In this document: positions 21,428 to 33,510 of the stretch, in pieces | Layout of the letters: every line of letters starts with the position of its first letter | Position numbering within the stretch: the first letter of the stretch is position 1 | NCBI RefSeq assembly: GCF_900095225.1 | Contig: NZ_LT607435.1 | Location: forward strand, 1-64,000 | Source of the DNA: Pseudomonas sp. UMAB-08 | GTDB lineage: Bacteria; Pseudomonadota; Gammaproteobacteria; Pseudomonadales; Pseudomonadaceae | Direction of reading: 5' to 3' | Length of the DNA stretch: 64,000 nucleotides | Made by a program: the position numbers and the translations under genes | The notes under the pieces: model-generated | The model's database searches: none | Told to the model about the DNA's origin: nothing | Seen by the model: only the letters and a program-made list of their open reading frames with translations

Positions 21428-22462
21428 TTACTTGGCCGCCCACGCGTTGAAGCGCTGTTCCAGTTGCTCGCCGTTGTCAGCCCAGAAGCCGACGTCGATC
21501 TGCACTTGGTCCTTGATGTTTTCCGGAGTGGTCGGCATATCTTTCAAGATGCCTTTGTCCAGCAGCGGTACGGCTTGGGTGTTAGCTGGGCCGTAAGCGA
21601 TGTTTTCCGAATAGATCTTCTGCTGTTCTGGCTTGACCGAGAAGGCGATGAATTTCTTCGCTGCTTCGGCGTTTTTCGAGCCTTTTGGGATGGCCCATGC
21701 GTCGAAATCGTAGATGCCGCCGTTCCAGACCACTTTCAGATTGCTTTCTTTTTGCACAGCGGCGATACGGCCGTTGTAGGCAGAGCTCATCACGACGTCA
21801 CCGGAGGCCAGGAACTGTGGCGGTTGAGCGCCTGCTTCCCACCACTGAATGTTCGGCTTGAGTTCGTCGAGTTTCTTGAATGCACGGTCTTGACCGCCTT
21901 TACCCGCCAGCACCTTGTAAACATCTTTAGGCGCTACGCCGTCGGCCATCAAGGCGAATTCCAGGGTGTACTTGGCACCTTTACGCAAGCCACGCTTGCC
22001 TGGGAATGTCTTCACGTCCCAGAAATCGGCCCAGCTGGTAGGTGCGGTTTTCAGCTTGTCGGCGTTGTAGGCCAACACGGTGGACCATACGAAGAAACCA
22101 ACGCCGCAGGTCTGGATAGCGCCTTTGACATAGTCTTCCGACTTGCCAAGCATCGCTGGATCAATCTCTTCGAACATCCCTTCATCGCAACCACGGGACA
22201 GCTCAGGCGATTCGACTTCTACCAGGTCCCAAGAGACGCTCTTGGTGTCGACCATGGTTTTGACCTTGGCCATTTCACCGTTGTACTCGCCCGCAACCAC
22301 CTTGCCGTTGCCAGCTTTTTCCCACGGTGCGTAGAACGCTTTTTCCTGAGCTGCCTTGTTAACGCCGCCGAAGGATATAACGGTCAGATCTGCCGCCGCC
22401 ATGGCGTTTGCCGCGCACATCATGCCGAGCGTAATAGCGGTGAACTTCAAAGATTTAAGCAT
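21428..22462 (-). CDS. agtB: Periplasmic substrate-binding protein AgtB
   Basis: Type II periplasmic binding protein of the PotD family, 344 residues. The signal peptide ends near AANAMAAA (about residue 23). Gene order points to GABA and 5-aminovalerate as ligands, but the family also binds putrescine and spermidine. Gaps of 96 and 66 bases separate it from agtC and agtA in one leftward operon. Confidence 0.8.
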   Translation of the reverse strand: MLKSLKFTAITLGMMCAANAMAAADLTVISFGGVNKAAQEKAFYAPWEKAGNGKVVAGEYNGEMAKVKTMVDTKSVSWDLVEVESPELSRGCDEGMFEEIDPAMLGKSEDYVKGAIQTCGVGFFVWSTVLAYNADKLKTAPTSWADFWDVKTFPGKRGLRKGAKYTLEFALMADGVAPKDVYKVLAGKGGQDRAFKKLDELKPNIQWWEAGAQPPQFLASGDVVMSSAYNGRIAAVQKESNLKVVWNGGIYDFDAWAIPKGSKNAEAAKKFIAFSVKPEQQKIYSENIAYGPANTQAVPLLDKGILKDMPTTPENIKDQVQIDVGFWADNGEQLEQRFNAWAAK

Positions 22463-22528
22463 TTATTGTTCTCTCCACAGTGCAGTGTTGGGTATGCGTG
22501 GGGCGATTGATTCGCCTCTGACTGTTAA

Positions 22529-23653
22529 TTAATGCGCTTCCAGCAAGGGATCGAGCGCGCGAACGTGTTCGACCTGCCATCCAATTGGCACAACGTCGCC
22601 CACCGTCAACCCCGGATCCAGCTCGGCGATTGGCTGCTTGACGAAGAAGTCTGTTTTTCCTGCAACTTCCAGACGCACACGAACGTGGTCACCCAGATAA
22701 ATGAATTCAGCGACGCGGCCAGAGAAACGGTTCACACAGCTTTCGCTGTGGCCGTTCACCCGAACGCGCTCAGGGCGAATCGACAAGGTCACCGGGTCAC
22801 CGATCTTGCCAACATTGACTGCCAGCGCCTCGACCTTCTCGCCACGGGCCAGCGCCACGACACACCGATCACCGGTGCAGCTGACCAGGTTGCCGTTAAG
22901 ACGGTTGTTTTCGCCGATGAAGTTGGCGACAAACGTGTTTTTCGGTTCTTCGTAGAGCGTGCGCGGAGGCGCAATCTGCTGGATCTCGCCCTGATGGAAT
23001 ACCGCCACCCGGTCGGACATGGTCAGGGCTTCACCCTGGTCATGGGTCACGTACACCACGGTAACGCCGAGGCGTTCGTGCAGGTGTTTGATCTCCATCT
23101 GCATGTGTTCACGCAGTTGTTTGTCCAACGCACCCAAGGGTTCGTCCATCAGCACCAGTTGTGGTTCGAACACCAGCGCCCGGGCCAAGGCCACACGCTG
23201 TTGTTGACCGCCGGAAAGCTGCGCCGGGTACCGATGGGCGAAGGTGTCGAGCTGAACCATGCTCAGCACGCGCTTGACCCGCTCGCTGACGTCGGTCTTG
23301 TTCAAGCCGCGGACTGTCAGCGGAAACGCCAGGTTCTCCGAGACGGTCATGTGCGGGAACAAGGCGTAGTTCTGAAATACCATGCCGATGTCACGCTTAT
23401 GCGGCGGCACGTTGTTGATCGCGCGGCCAGCCAACAGGATTTCGCCAGCGGTTGGCGTTTCGAAACCGGCCAGCATCATCAAGCTGGTGGTCTTGCCAGA
23501 ACCGGAAGGCCCCAGCAGGGTGAGGAACTCGCCTTTGCGAATTTCCAGGTTGAGGTTTTTGACGATCAGTGCTTCGCCGTCGTAGCTCTTTTGCACACCA
23601 CGGAAGCTGACCAGAACTTCACTCGCCCCAGCACTTGAATCGACGTCGCTCAT
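22529..23653 (-). CDS. agtA: ABC transporter ATP-binding protein AgtA
   Basis: PotA-type ATPase of 374 residues. The Walker A motif is GPSGSGKTT, the Q-loop is in MVFQNYALFPHM, the signature is LSGGQQQRVALARAL, Walker B is LVLMDEPLGALD and the switch is THDQ. The last ~100 residues form the regulatory TOBE domain. The ATG at 23653 has AAGG 8 bases upstream; the GTG at 23662 has no such site. It is the first gene of the operon, and its 218-base upstream gap holds a perfect palindrome. Confidence 0.83.
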   Translation of the reverse strand: MSDVDSSAGASEVLVSFRGVQKSYDGEALIVKNLNLEIRKGEFLTLLGPSGSGKTTSLMMLAGFETPTAGEILLAGRAINNVPPHKRDIGMVFQNYALFPHMTVSENLAFPLTVRGLNKTDVSERVKRVLSMVQLDTFAHRYPAQLSGGQQQRVALARALVFEPQLVLMDEPLGALDKQLREHMQMEIKHLHERLGVTVVYVTHDQGEALTMSDRVAVFHQGEIQQIAPPRTLYEEPKNTFVANFIGENNRLNGNLVSCTGDRCVVALARGEKVEALAVNVGKIGDPVTLSIRPERVRVNGHSESCVNRFSGRVAEFIYLGDHVRVRLEVAGKTDFFVKQPIAELDPGLTVGDVVPIGWQVEHVRALDPLLEAH

Positions 23654-23734
23654 TACCCACACCTTTGTTTTGTATGCCGTGGATTAATCCTAGATCAGAC
23701 CATTGGCCGCGCAAATCGGGGGGCAAGAGAGATT

Positions 23735-23756
23735 GCTGTAGGGATTGCCCTACAGC
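23735..23756. promoter_or_regulatory. Perfect palindrome upstream of agtA, candidate AgtR operator
   Basis: GCTGTAGGG (23735-23743), ATTG, CCCTACAGC (23748-23756): 9-base perfect arms with a 4-base centre, 82 bases upstream of the agtA ATG. The TGTAGG-N-CCTACA form resembles sites of NarL/LuxR-type response regulators, and such a regulator (AgtR) is encoded next door. There is no T-run, so it is not an intrinsic terminator. Binding is inferred. Confidence 0.5.
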
Positions 23757-23871
23757 GATGGCGCGATTAGACATGAGGTGTCGTAACCGGATCGCGTCGC
23801 CACCGCTCACGACACGTCAACGCCTACAAAAACATGAGGTTGAAGCGTGTCGTTTTCAGGCATCCGCCTGA

Positions 23872-24501
23872 TTAGAGCAACTTGTGCTCCATCGCATACT
23901 TCACCAGATCGGCCAGCGAAGTGACGTGGAGCTTCTGCATCAGTCGCGCTTTGTGCGTGCTGATGGTTTTGCTGCTCAAGGCCAGTTGCTGAGCAATGTC
24001 GTTGACGTTCGCCCCCTGTGCCAAGCGCTCGAACACTGAAAACTCGCGCTCGGACAGCAGCGAGTGGAGCGGACGGTTATCGGTCAGGCCGACTTCAAAC
24101 ACCATGCGGTCCGCCAGGTCCGGGTCGATGTAACGCCCACCGGCAGCCACCCGCCGAATCGCCGTCAGCAACAACGCCGGATCACTGTCCTTGGTGGCAT
24201 AACCGGCAGCGCCGATCTTCAATGCACGGGCGGCCATCTGCGCTTCGTCGTGCATGGACAACACCAGAATCGCCGGCGGGTTGTTCAGGGCGCGAATTCG
24301 CGGGATCGCTTCCAGGCCATTTACGCCCGGCATGGAAATATCCAGCAGCACCACTTCGCACTCGACATGACGCAACGTTTCCAGCAGTTGCTCACCGTTG
24401 CTGGCCTCACCCACCACCGCCAGATCCTTCGCCAGCCCGATCAGCTGTTTGATACCTTCACGGACAATGGTGTGGTCTTCGGCTACCAATACACGAATCA
24501 C
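23872..24501 (-). CDS. agtR: Response regulator AgtR (NarL/LuxR family)
   Basis: 209-residue response regulator. The receiver domain has the phosphoacceptor aspartate in VVLLDISMPGVNG and the conserved Lys in YATKDSD. The C-terminal LuxR-type helix-turn-helix is seen in LSEREFSVFERLAQG and LSSKTISTHKARLM. The gene lies 32 bases downstream of the sensor kinase gene, so they are co-transcribed. In P. aeruginosa AgtR with AgtS activates agtABCD. Confidence 0.85.
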   Translation of the reverse strand: MIRVLVAEDHTIVREGIKQLIGLAKDLAVVGEASNGEQLLETLRHVECEVVLLDISMPGVNGLEAIPRIRALNNPPAILVLSMHDEAQMAARALKIGAAGYATKDSDPALLLTAIRRVAAGGRYIDPDLADRMVFEVGLTDNRPLHSLLSEREFSVFERLAQGANVNDIAQQLALSSKTISTHKARLMQKLHVTSLADLVKYAMEHKLL

Positions 24502-24533
24502 GTTTCACGCTCCTGCCCAGCAGTTTTCAATCA

Positions 24534-26957
24534 TTAATCGGCAAGTGGAATGTACACACGCAAGGTTGTGCCTTCACCGGACTCACTGTCCAGCAGCAAT
24601 CTGCCGCCCAGCATCAACACCCGCTCGCGCATGCCCACCAGACCGAACGAGGTCGGCCTGCCCTGCTCGGGCACAAAACCGCAGCCGTCGTCGGCGATGG
24701 TCATGCACAGCATGCCGTCATCCAGCGTCAGACTCAGCTCGACGGTATGCGCCTGGGCGTGACGCATCACGTTGGTCAGTGCTTCCTGAAGAATCCGAAA
24801 CAAGCCGATGGCCTTGGCATCGCTGAGCATGGGCAGGTTATCGGGGACCTCTACCAGACACGGAATCTGGGTGCGCGCTTCAAAACGTCGGGCTTGCCAT
24901 TCGATGGCCGACGCAATGCCCGCATCGAGAATCGGCGGGCGCAGCGCCGTGGCGACATCACGCACCAGTTGAAAGAGCTGTGAGATCAGACGTTTCATGC
25001 TGTTCAGCCGCTCGTGCAAGCCTGGATCAAGGTCGGCGTAGGCCAGCTCGCACATCGACGTTTCCAGCTTGAGTACCGTCAGCATCTGCCCCAGCTCGTC
25101 ATGCACCTCGCGGGCGATACGGGCTTTCTCTTCTTCACGCACACTTTCCAGGTGCGCTGACAGTTCGCGCAGTTGCTCGCGGGAACCGGCCAGTTCCAGT
25201 TCTATACGCTTGCTTTCACTGATGTCCCAGACGATCCCGTCCCAGACCACGCGGTCATCCTCCAGATGCCGGGCGATGGCCTTGATCTCCGCCCAGCGCT
25301 CCTCGCCATTGCGGGTCAGGATGCGCCCCTGCCATGACCAGTCGCTGTTGCCGTCCAGAGAGCGATCCTGAATGACGTGATAGCCCGCGCGATCATCCGG
25401 GTGCACCAGATTGCGCAGCCCCATCTCTTTGTGACGCAAGGTCGCGGGCGAATAGCCGACCAGGCTTTCACTGCCTTCACTGATATACGCGAACTCCGGC
25501 GCATCGCCGGCGTTCGCCCGCTCCAGACGAAACACCAGACCTGGCACGTTGGCCGCGATCCCTTGCAGGCGCGCTTCACTTTCTTGCAGCGCGGCCAATG
25601 CCCTACGCCGATCAGTGACGTCAGTGAGGTAAACCACAAGGTACTCAGCATCGCGAAAGCGCAGAAAACTCAAGGACACATCGGTGGGCAACATGCTGCC
25701 ATTCGCACGGATACAGTTTGTCTCGAAACTTTGTGGGCTGTCCTCCGTGGAACGGGCGCGTCGCCACAGGTTCAACCAGCGGTCCATGTGCAGGCTTGGT
25801 TCGAAGTCGATCAGTGGCCGATCCACCACCCCGCCCACGCCGTACCCCAGCATGGCCTCGGCGGCGCGATTGGCATAGCGCACATGGCTGTCCCAATTGA
25901 CCCAGAGAATGCCAACCGTGCTTTGATCGATAGAGAACTGCGTCAGCCGCAACGCCGCTTCACTGGCTTGGCGCAAAGCAATGTCTTCACGCGCAGCCAG
26001 CAGACTGTGTTCCAGTTCCTGTTGCTGACGACGCTGCCAGATCACAATCGCAAAGCAGGCCAGCCCCATCACCGCAAACAACAGACTGAGGTTTTGCCAG
26101 AAACCCGGCGACTCAGTCAGCCGTGGGTACTTGGGCTGCAACCAGCGTGCGTGCAGTTGCTCAAGGTCTCTGGCGGGGATCGCATGCAGCGCGGCACTGA
26201 CGATGTCAGCCAGCTCTGGCAAGTTTTTTCGCGACGCCACGCGTAATAGCTGCGGCAAGCCGATGTCGCCCACCACCGCCAACTCGGCAAAATCCGGCTC
26301 GATGGACAAACGGCTGAGCTGCGCTTCATCAATCACGGCGTATTTGGCCTGCTGGCTCAACAACAACTGCAACGCCTGGCGCTCCAGAGGCACCCCTTGC
26401 AGATTGAGGTGCGTGTACGTCCCGCGCAAATAATCAGCGACCGCACTGGGCATGCGCACGGCAACGCGGACGCTGCTGTCGAGCTTCTCCAGATCGACTG
26501 CACCCGCCCCTTGGCGCTCGCCGACCACCAGATTCGGCACGCGCATGTAAGGGTCGGAAAACAACCATAAACGCAAACCCGCAGGCGTTTGTGTCAGCCC
26601 CGGCGCCAGATCGACAGCCCCCTCGCCCAAGGCCTTCTCCAGCGCGGCCTGATCCGGAAAATTGCGCCAGAGCAGTTCGACCTGCAGGGTATTGGCCAGC
26701 GAGTTCATCAGGTCGACGTTGGCGCCCGACAATTGCTGCAGGCGCCGATCAAACTGTGCATAGGGCGCTTGCAGGACCAGGCCCACCCTTAACGGGCCGT
26801 GCTGATCGAGCCAGGCGCGCTGCTCCACGCTCAACGTCGCGGCAGAGGATGCTGGTGCTGGCTCGGCCAACGCCACGAACGGCACGCCCACCAAAGGCAA
26901 AGCAATCAAGCCCCTCCATGCACAGGCAAGAACCCAAAATCGCAGTGATCGAATCAT
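24534..26957 (-). CDS. agtS: Sensor histidine kinase AgtS with periplasmic binding domain
   Basis: 807-residue membrane kinase. From the ATG at 26957 the order is: signal segment (about 1-30), periplasmic SBP_bac_3 domain (about 35-265), a membrane helix (about 285-305), two PAS/PAC domains (about 345-590), a HisKA_3 dimerisation domain with phosphoacceptor His619 in EVHDELGQM, and an ATPase domain with DDGCGF and the GLVGMRERV box. It should sense its ligand, probably GABA or 5-aminovalerate, directly in the periplasm. The longer start at 27026 adds 23 residues without a ribosome-binding site. It is divergent from the DUF3530 gene. Confidence 0.82.
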   Translation of the reverse strand: MIRSLRFWVLACAWRGLIALPLVGVPFVALAEPAPASSAATLSVEQRAWLDQHGPLRVGLVLQAPYAQFDRRLQQLSGANVDLMNSLANTLQVELLWRNFPDQAALEKALGEGAVDLAPGLTQTPAGLRLWLFSDPYMRVPNLVVGERQGAGAVDLEKLDSSVRVAVRMPSAVADYLRGTYTHLNLQGVPLERQALQLLLSQQAKYAVIDEAQLSRLSIEPDFAELAVVGDIGLPQLLRVASRKNLPELADIVSAALHAIPARDLEQLHARWLQPKYPRLTESPGFWQNLSLLFAVMGLACFAIVIWQRRQQQELEHSLLAAREDIALRQASEAALRLTQFSIDQSTVGILWVNWDSHVRYANRAAEAMLGYGVGGVVDRPLIDFEPSLHMDRWLNLWRRARSTEDSPQSFETNCIRANGSMLPTDVSLSFLRFRDAEYLVVYLTDVTDRRRALAALQESEARLQGIAANVPGLVFRLERANAGDAPEFAYISEGSESLVGYSPATLRHKEMGLRNLVHPDDRAGYHVIQDRSLDGNSDWSWQGRILTRNGEERWAEIKAIARHLEDDRVVWDGIVWDISESKRIELELAGSREQLRELSAHLESVREEEKARIAREVHDELGQMLTVLKLETSMCELAYADLDPGLHERLNSMKRLISQLFQLVRDVATALRPPILDAGIASAIEWQARRFEARTQIPCLVEVPDNLPMLSDAKAIGLFRILQEALTNVMRHAQAHTVELSLTLDDGMLCMTIADDGCGFVPEQGRPTSFGLVGMRERVLMLGGRLLLDSESGEGTTLRVYIPLAD

Positions 26958-27078
26958 GAGCGTGTCATTCCGTGGCTTCCTGAATTGTGTCCCGCATTGC
27001 ATTACTGCCCTGAGCGTGCCTGACAAATGCTGATCAACCCATTAGGCTGCCAGGATTGTTTCTGGCTTGGAATATCCG

Positions 27079-28062
27079 ATGTCCTACACCTTTAGCGCAA
27101 CGTTTCCCGCGTTATGCCTGTCGCTGATACTACCTTGTGCCATGCCGGTGATGGCCGCTGATCCAGCGTCAGACAAACCGGCAGCCGACGCAGTACCGGC
27201 AGAACGCCAACTGATTCTGGACCGCAGCCAGGAAGACACCCTCGCTCTCCAACGCCAACTGCCGCAGCAGGAGCAACAGGAATTGCAGGCCGACAGTGGT
27301 AGCTTCCTCGCCCTGTGGAAACCCGCCAACGTCGCTCAACCCAAGGGCGCAGTGATCATCATCCCGGGGGCGGGCGAGTCGGCGGACTGGCCACAAGCGG
27401 TAGGCCCCCTGCGGCGCAAATTTCCCGACGTTGGTTGGGACAGTTTGAGCCTGACCCTGCCAGATGTGACCAGCGGCGGCAGCTTGCCACGCATTGAAGA
27501 AACGGCGGCTGTCGCAGATCAAACTGCAGCGGACAAGGACGCCAAAACCGGCGACGCCTCAAAAAAAGCCGACCCCGCGAGCACTGCCGAAGCCGACGCC
27601 GCTGACAACGTGGCGCGCGCAGCTGCCGCTGAAGAGCAAGCCAAGGCGGAGGCCGAGCGCATTTTTGCCCGCATCGAAAGCGCCATCGCCTACGCGCAAC
27701 AGCAAAAAGCCCGCAGCATTGTATTGCTCGGGCATGGCAGCGGCGCATATTGGGCCGCCCGCTACTTGAGCGAGCGACCTTCGCCAAACATTCAGAAACT
27801 GGTCATGGTATCGGCGCAGGAGCCCTCCAACACCAAGCCAGCCCTGGATGAACTGGCGACAACGCTGAACGTAAAAACGGCTGACTTCGTCTACAAAGAC
27901 TTGCCGCAATACCGCCAGGCGGCACTGCAACGCCTGCAAGCGAGCAAACGCACGAAAAACAAAGGCTACACACAGGTCGCGCTGGCAGCGTTGCCGGGCG
28001 ACAACGCCAACGAACAGGAGCAACTGTTCCGACGTGTTCGTGGCTGGCTGGAGGCCAAGTAA
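27079..28062 (+). CDS. Secreted DUF3530 alpha/beta-hydrolase-like protein
   Basis: 327-residue protein with a signal peptide ending at PVMAADP (about residue 27). The core looks like an alpha/beta hydrolase: IIIPGAGESADW (oxyanion-type loop) and the nucleophile elbow LLGHGSGAYWA. Between them is an Ala/Lys/Glu/Asp-rich, probably helical insert of about 60 residues. GGAA lies 7 bases before the ATG. It converges on djlA. DUF3530 has no known reaction, so no substrate is offered. Confidence 0.75.
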   Translation: MSYTFSATFPALCLSLILPCAMPVMAADPASDKPAADAVPAERQLILDRSQEDTLALQRQLPQQEQQELQADSGSFLALWKPANVAQPKGAVIIIPGAGESADWPQAVGPLRRKFPDVGWDSLSLTLPDVTSGGSLPRIEETAAVADQTAADKDAKTGDASKKADPASTAEADAADNVARAAAAEEQAKAEAERIFARIESAIAYAQQQKARSIVLLGHGSGAYWAARYLSERPSPNIQKLVMVSAQEPSNTKPALDELATTLNVKTADFVYKDLPQYRQAALQRLQASKRTKNKGYTQVALAALPGDNANEQEQLFRRVRGWLEAK

Positions 28063-28086
28063 TGTAAGCGCCCCCCACGCCTCAGA

Positions 28087-28854
28087 TCAGCGAAAGTCCC
28101 GCCGCTCGCGAATCAGCGTATAGGCTTGGTGCAATTCGCGGGTTTTCTCGGTGGCTTCGCGCACCTGCAAGAGGTTGGCCCCTGTGCCCGCGACTTTATC
28201 CGGGTGGTGGCGGCTGAGCAGACGTCGATAAGCGCGTTTGATCTGCGCCGGCTCTGCGTCCGCTGTCACGCCCAGCAACTGCAGCGCCTCTTTATAATCA
28301 TCGCCGCTACGGATCAGTGGCTTTTTGTGCGGATCGTACTCGCTGGCTAATGCCTCAACCGTTGGCGCTGACCACCCCAGCCATTTGCCCCACAGCACAA
28401 TCAACTCACGTTCAGCCCGTGACACCTTGCCGTCGGCCCAGGCCATGCGCCAACACGCCCGCAACAGCCCTTCGGCAGCATGCGGCTGGGTCTTCATGCG
28501 GCCCAGGTATCCGCGCAGTCGGTCGTGCCCTTCCTTGCCGCGATTGAAGGCCAGAATCGCTCGACGCTGAGCCAGCTCACTCAGGCCCAGTCGCCGCATT
28601 TCCACGCGTGCCTGCTGGATATGCCCATCAACCACTCGCCCATCGCTCTTGGCCAAACGGCCGAGCAGAATGAACAGCAACTCATCGTCACGCGGGACCT
28701 TGCGCCCACCCAGGCGCTGACGCAGATGCGCCCAGCTGTGCAGTTCCAGACGCCGATCAAGCGCCTGCCCGAGCAACGCACCCAGCAGCGCGCCCGGAAT
28801 GCTGGCGATAGCAAAACCGGCGCCAGCGCCAATCAACGTGCCTGGCCACAGCAT
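28087..28854 (-). CDS. djlA: DjlA-like co-chaperone (TerB plus J domain)
   Basis: 255-residue protein. A glycine-rich N-terminal membrane helix (about residues 5-30) is followed by a TerB-like alpha-helical domain (about 60-170) and a C-terminal J domain with the diagnostic HPD in RHHPDKV. E. coli DjlA is anchored in the inner membrane and stimulates DnaK. Its ATG abuts the murU stop (28855), so the genes are translated together. Confidence 0.85.
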   Translation of the reverse strand: MLWPGTLIGAGAGFAIASIPGALLGALLGQALDRRLELHSWAHLRQRLGGRKVPRDDELLFILLGRLAKSDGRVVDGHIQQARVEMRRLGLSELAQRRAILAFNRGKEGHDRLRGYLGRMKTQPHAAEGLLRACWRMAWADGKVSRAERELIVLWGKWLGWSAPTVEALASEYDPHKKPLIRSGDDYKEALQLLGVTADAEPAQIKRAYRRLLSRHHPDKVAGTGANLLQVREATEKTRELHQAYTLIRERRDFR

Positions 28855-30583
<1,729 letters not shown>

Positions 30584-30711
30584 TGCAAGGGTCTCCGACG
30601 GCGCTAGCCGTCAAGCGGGTCATGCTTTATTATCCGACATCTTTTTCAGCCCATCGAGAGGCGTGCGGCCCCCCGCCGGCAGATGGCACGCAGGAAGCCC
30701 GGACTAATAAG

Positions 30712-33510
30712 ATGGCATTGAAATCCCCCGCGTTCCGTAAAAAATTTCCGTTGCTCGTAACCGGCAGTTTGCTGGCGATGCAACCTCTAGCCACTCAATT
30801 CGTGGTTGCCGCGGAACAGTATGACTGCTCAGTCTCTGCTTCGGGCACCTGGGATTGCGCGCCGAAAGCCAACGCTGCTCAACTGCCGCCGCGGCCCGTG
30901 CATAGCACGGACGCTGTCAGTTCGAATGGCCAGGGCCCTTCGGACAGCGGCTCCCGTGGCGGCGAAAAAGCCACCCCCACGCTGGTCACCGAAGCCAAAG
31001 GCCGAGGCCTGAAGTCGCGCAGTGCTGACTACAGCCACCTGGATTGGGTTCCGCGGGAGAAACTTACCCCGGCTCAATTGGCCGAAACAGGCCCCTATTG
31101 TTCAGGTGCCTACGTCGAGCCGATCCGTCCTGGCATGAATGACAAGACGAAGATGAGCGACGCGCCGATGTTCGTCGGTGCCAAGGCCTCTCGTTATCAG
31201 CAGGAAGAACAGGTCGCGACCCTGGCCGGTGACGTGGTATTGCGTCAAGGTGGCCTACAGGTCGAGTCTGAAGAAGCCAGCCTTCATCAGACCGAAAACC
31301 GTGGCGAACTGAACGGCAATGTCCGTCTTCGCCAGAACGGCGCCCTGATCGTCGGTGACCACGCCGAGCTGCAACTCGATACCGGCGAAGCCAAAGTCGA
31401 CAACGCCGAATACGTGATGCACAAGTCCAATATTCGCGGGAGCGCGCTGTACGCCAAGCGTGCCGAGAACGCGATCATTCGACTCAAGGACGGCACTTAC
31501 ACCACCTGCGAACCGAGCAGCAACGCCTGGGAAATCAAGGGTAATAACATTACCTTGAACCCGGCCACCGGTTTCGGTACCGCGACCAACGCGACGCTGC
31601 GGGTCAAAGACATACCGATCTTCTACACCCCGTACATCTATTTCCCGATCGATGATCGCCGCCAGTCTGGCTTCCTGCCGCCATCTATCAGCAGCGACAG
31701 CAAGACCGGCCTGATGCTGGTCACGCCGTATTACTTCAACCTGGCACCTAACTACGATGCCACGTTGTACCCGCGCTTTATGGGCAAACGCGGTTTGTTG
31801 ATGGAAGGTGAGGCCCGCTACCTGACCAAAACAAGCGAAGGCCAGTTCGGCGGCGCGTACCTCAACGATCAAGACAATGATCGTCAGCTGCAGACAGACT
31901 CCAAAGACACACGCTGGATGATCAACTGGCAGCACAAGGGTGGTCTGGATTCGCGTCTGATGAGTCAAGTCGACTACACCGACATCAGCGACCCGTACTA
32001 CTTCCAGGATCTGCAGACCGATCAGATTGGTGTCAAGAAAACTGACTACATCAATCAGCAAGGTTCCCTGACCTGGCGCGGCGACACCTACACCGCACGG
32101 TTCAACATGCAGGCGTTCAAGCTGGCGACCGTTGCGGATATCACCCCGTACAATCGCCTGCCGCAACTCACCTTCAACGGTGCGCTGCCGTACCATCCTG
32201 GCGGGTTGAACTTCGCTTACGAGACCGAAGCCGTACGTTTTGACCGGAATCTGGAGACAGGTAATTTTGTCGACAAGGATGGCGGAACCAGTCCCCGCCT
32301 CGATACAAACGTGTCCGGCCTTGCTCGTGCCAACGGCGACCGCCTGAATCTTGCTCCGGCTGTCAGCCTGCCGATGAATTGGACGTATGGCTTTATCAAG
32401 CCGTCGCTCAAGTATGTGTACACCAAGTACGATCTGAGTCTTGATAGCCAAGGTAAAGACTATCTGTTGTCGAACGCGAACCTGACATCGCCTACCCAGG
32501 AGACGTTCAACAGCTCGCAAGACCGTGCTGTGCCTATCGCCAGCATCGACAGCGGTCTGTACTTCGACAGAAATACCCAATGGTTCGGCAAAAACTACCG
32601 CCAGACATTGGAACCGCGCCTGTTCTACCTCTACGTGCCGGATAAAGACCAGAACGACATCCCGGTTTTCGACACCGCCGAAACCACGTTCAACTATGCC
32701 TCGCTGTTCCGCGACAATCGTTTCGTGGGCTCCGACCGTATTGGTGACGAGAACAAACTGTCCCTGGGCATCACCAACCGCTGGATTGAAGACAATGGCT
32801 TCGAACGCCAACGCTTCAGCATCGGTCAAGCGATGTACTTCAAGGATCGCAAGGTTCAACTGCCAGGCATTGATTACCATACGCGTGCCGATGCTCTGGC
32901 CAACGTATCGCCTTATGCACTGGAATACGAATACCGCTTCAACCGCGACTGGCGCGCGACGTCCGATTTCAACTGGGATCCGGACAGCCGCAGCACCCGT
33001 TCTGGCAGCGCGATGATGCACTACCAGCCTGAAGACAACCCGGGCAAGATCATCAACGCCGGTTACCGCTACCGTAATGACCTGGTGCGTTACGACCAGA
33101 CCACCGGTAAGTGGAGCGTTGGCGGTGGCGATTACGGCACCCCAGGCCAACCGGGCTACGTGAAGGATTACTACAAAATCCAGCAACACGACTTCTCGGT
33201 GATCTGGCCAATCGTGCCGCAATGGAGCGCGATCAGCCGCTGGCAGTTCGACTACAACCGCAACCGTACCCTCGAAGCCTTTGGTGGCTTTGAATATGAC
33301 AACTGCTGCTGGAAGCTGCGTCTGATCAACCGCTACTGGATTGACTATGACGAGTTCAGCCAACAAGCGCCTCAGAACGAAAAAGGCGACCACGGCATTT
33401 TCTTACAAGTTGTGTTGAAGGGACTGGGCGGTGTTACTGGCGCCAAAGTTGAATCCTTCCTCGACAAAGGCATTCAGGGTTATCAAGAACGTGAAGACAA
33501 AGCTTTCTAA
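30712..33510 (+). CDS. lptD: LPS-assembly protein LptD
   Basis: Outer-membrane beta-barrel that inserts lipopolysaccharide into the outer leaflet with LptE. The start at ATG 30712 gives 932 residues with a signal peptide ending near VVAAEQY. An N-terminal OstA/jellyroll domain (about residues 170-310) is followed by the barrel. Cysteines for the structural disulfides are visible in YDCS, TWDC and YCSG near the N-terminus and the adjacent pair NCCWKL near the C-terminus. The frame open back to 30583 overlaps amgK and is not used. The end overlaps surA. Confidence 0.95.
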   Translation: MALKSPAFRKKFPLLVTGSLLAMQPLATQFVVAAEQYDCSVSASGTWDCAPKANAAQLPPRPVHSTDAVSSNGQGPSDSGSRGGEKATPTLVTEAKGRGLKSRSADYSHLDWVPREKLTPAQLAETGPYCSGAYVEPIRPGMNDKTKMSDAPMFVGAKASRYQQEEQVATLAGDVVLRQGGLQVESEEASLHQTENRGELNGNVRLRQNGALIVGDHAELQLDTGEAKVDNAEYVMHKSNIRGSALYAKRAENAIIRLKDGTYTTCEPSSNAWEIKGNNITLNPATGFGTATNATLRVKDIPIFYTPYIYFPIDDRRQSGFLPPSISSDSKTGLMLVTPYYFNLAPNYDATLYPRFMGKRGLLMEGEARYLTKTSEGQFGGAYLNDQDNDRQLQTDSKDTRWMINWQHKGGLDSRLMSQVDYTDISDPYYFQDLQTDQIGVKKTDYINQQGSLTWRGDTYTARFNMQAFKLATVADITPYNRLPQLTFNGALPYHPGGLNFAYETEAVRFDRNLETGNFVDKDGGTSPRLDTNVSGLARANGDRLNLAPAVSLPMNWTYGFIKPSLKYVYTKYDLSLDSQGKDYLLSNANLTSPTQETFNSSQDRAVPIASIDSGLYFDRNTQWFGKNYRQTLEPRLFYLYVPDKDQNDIPVFDTAETTFNYASLFRDNRFVGSDRIGDENKLSLGITNRWIEDNGFERQRFSIGQAMYFKDRKVQLPGIDYHTRADALANVSPYALEYEYRFNRDWRATSDFNWDPDSRSTRSGSAMMHYQPEDNPGKIINAGYRYRNDLVRYDQTTGKWSVGGGDYGTPGQPGYVKDYYKIQQHDFSVIWPIVPQWSAISRWQFDYNRNRTLEAFGGFEYDNCCWKLRLINRYWIDYDEFSQQAPQNEKGDHGIFLQVVLKGLGGVTGAKVESFLDKGIQGYQEREDKAF

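Noticed and set aside
22532-23638. 368-codon open frame antisense to agtA
   Set aside because: His/Gln/Val-rich reverse complement of an ABC ATPase whose motifs are all on the minus strand.
31255-33393. 712-codon open frame antisense to lptD
   Set aside because: It mirrors the codon phase of lptD, a common artefact in GC-rich genes, has no recognisable domain or ribosome-binding site, and lptD is certain.
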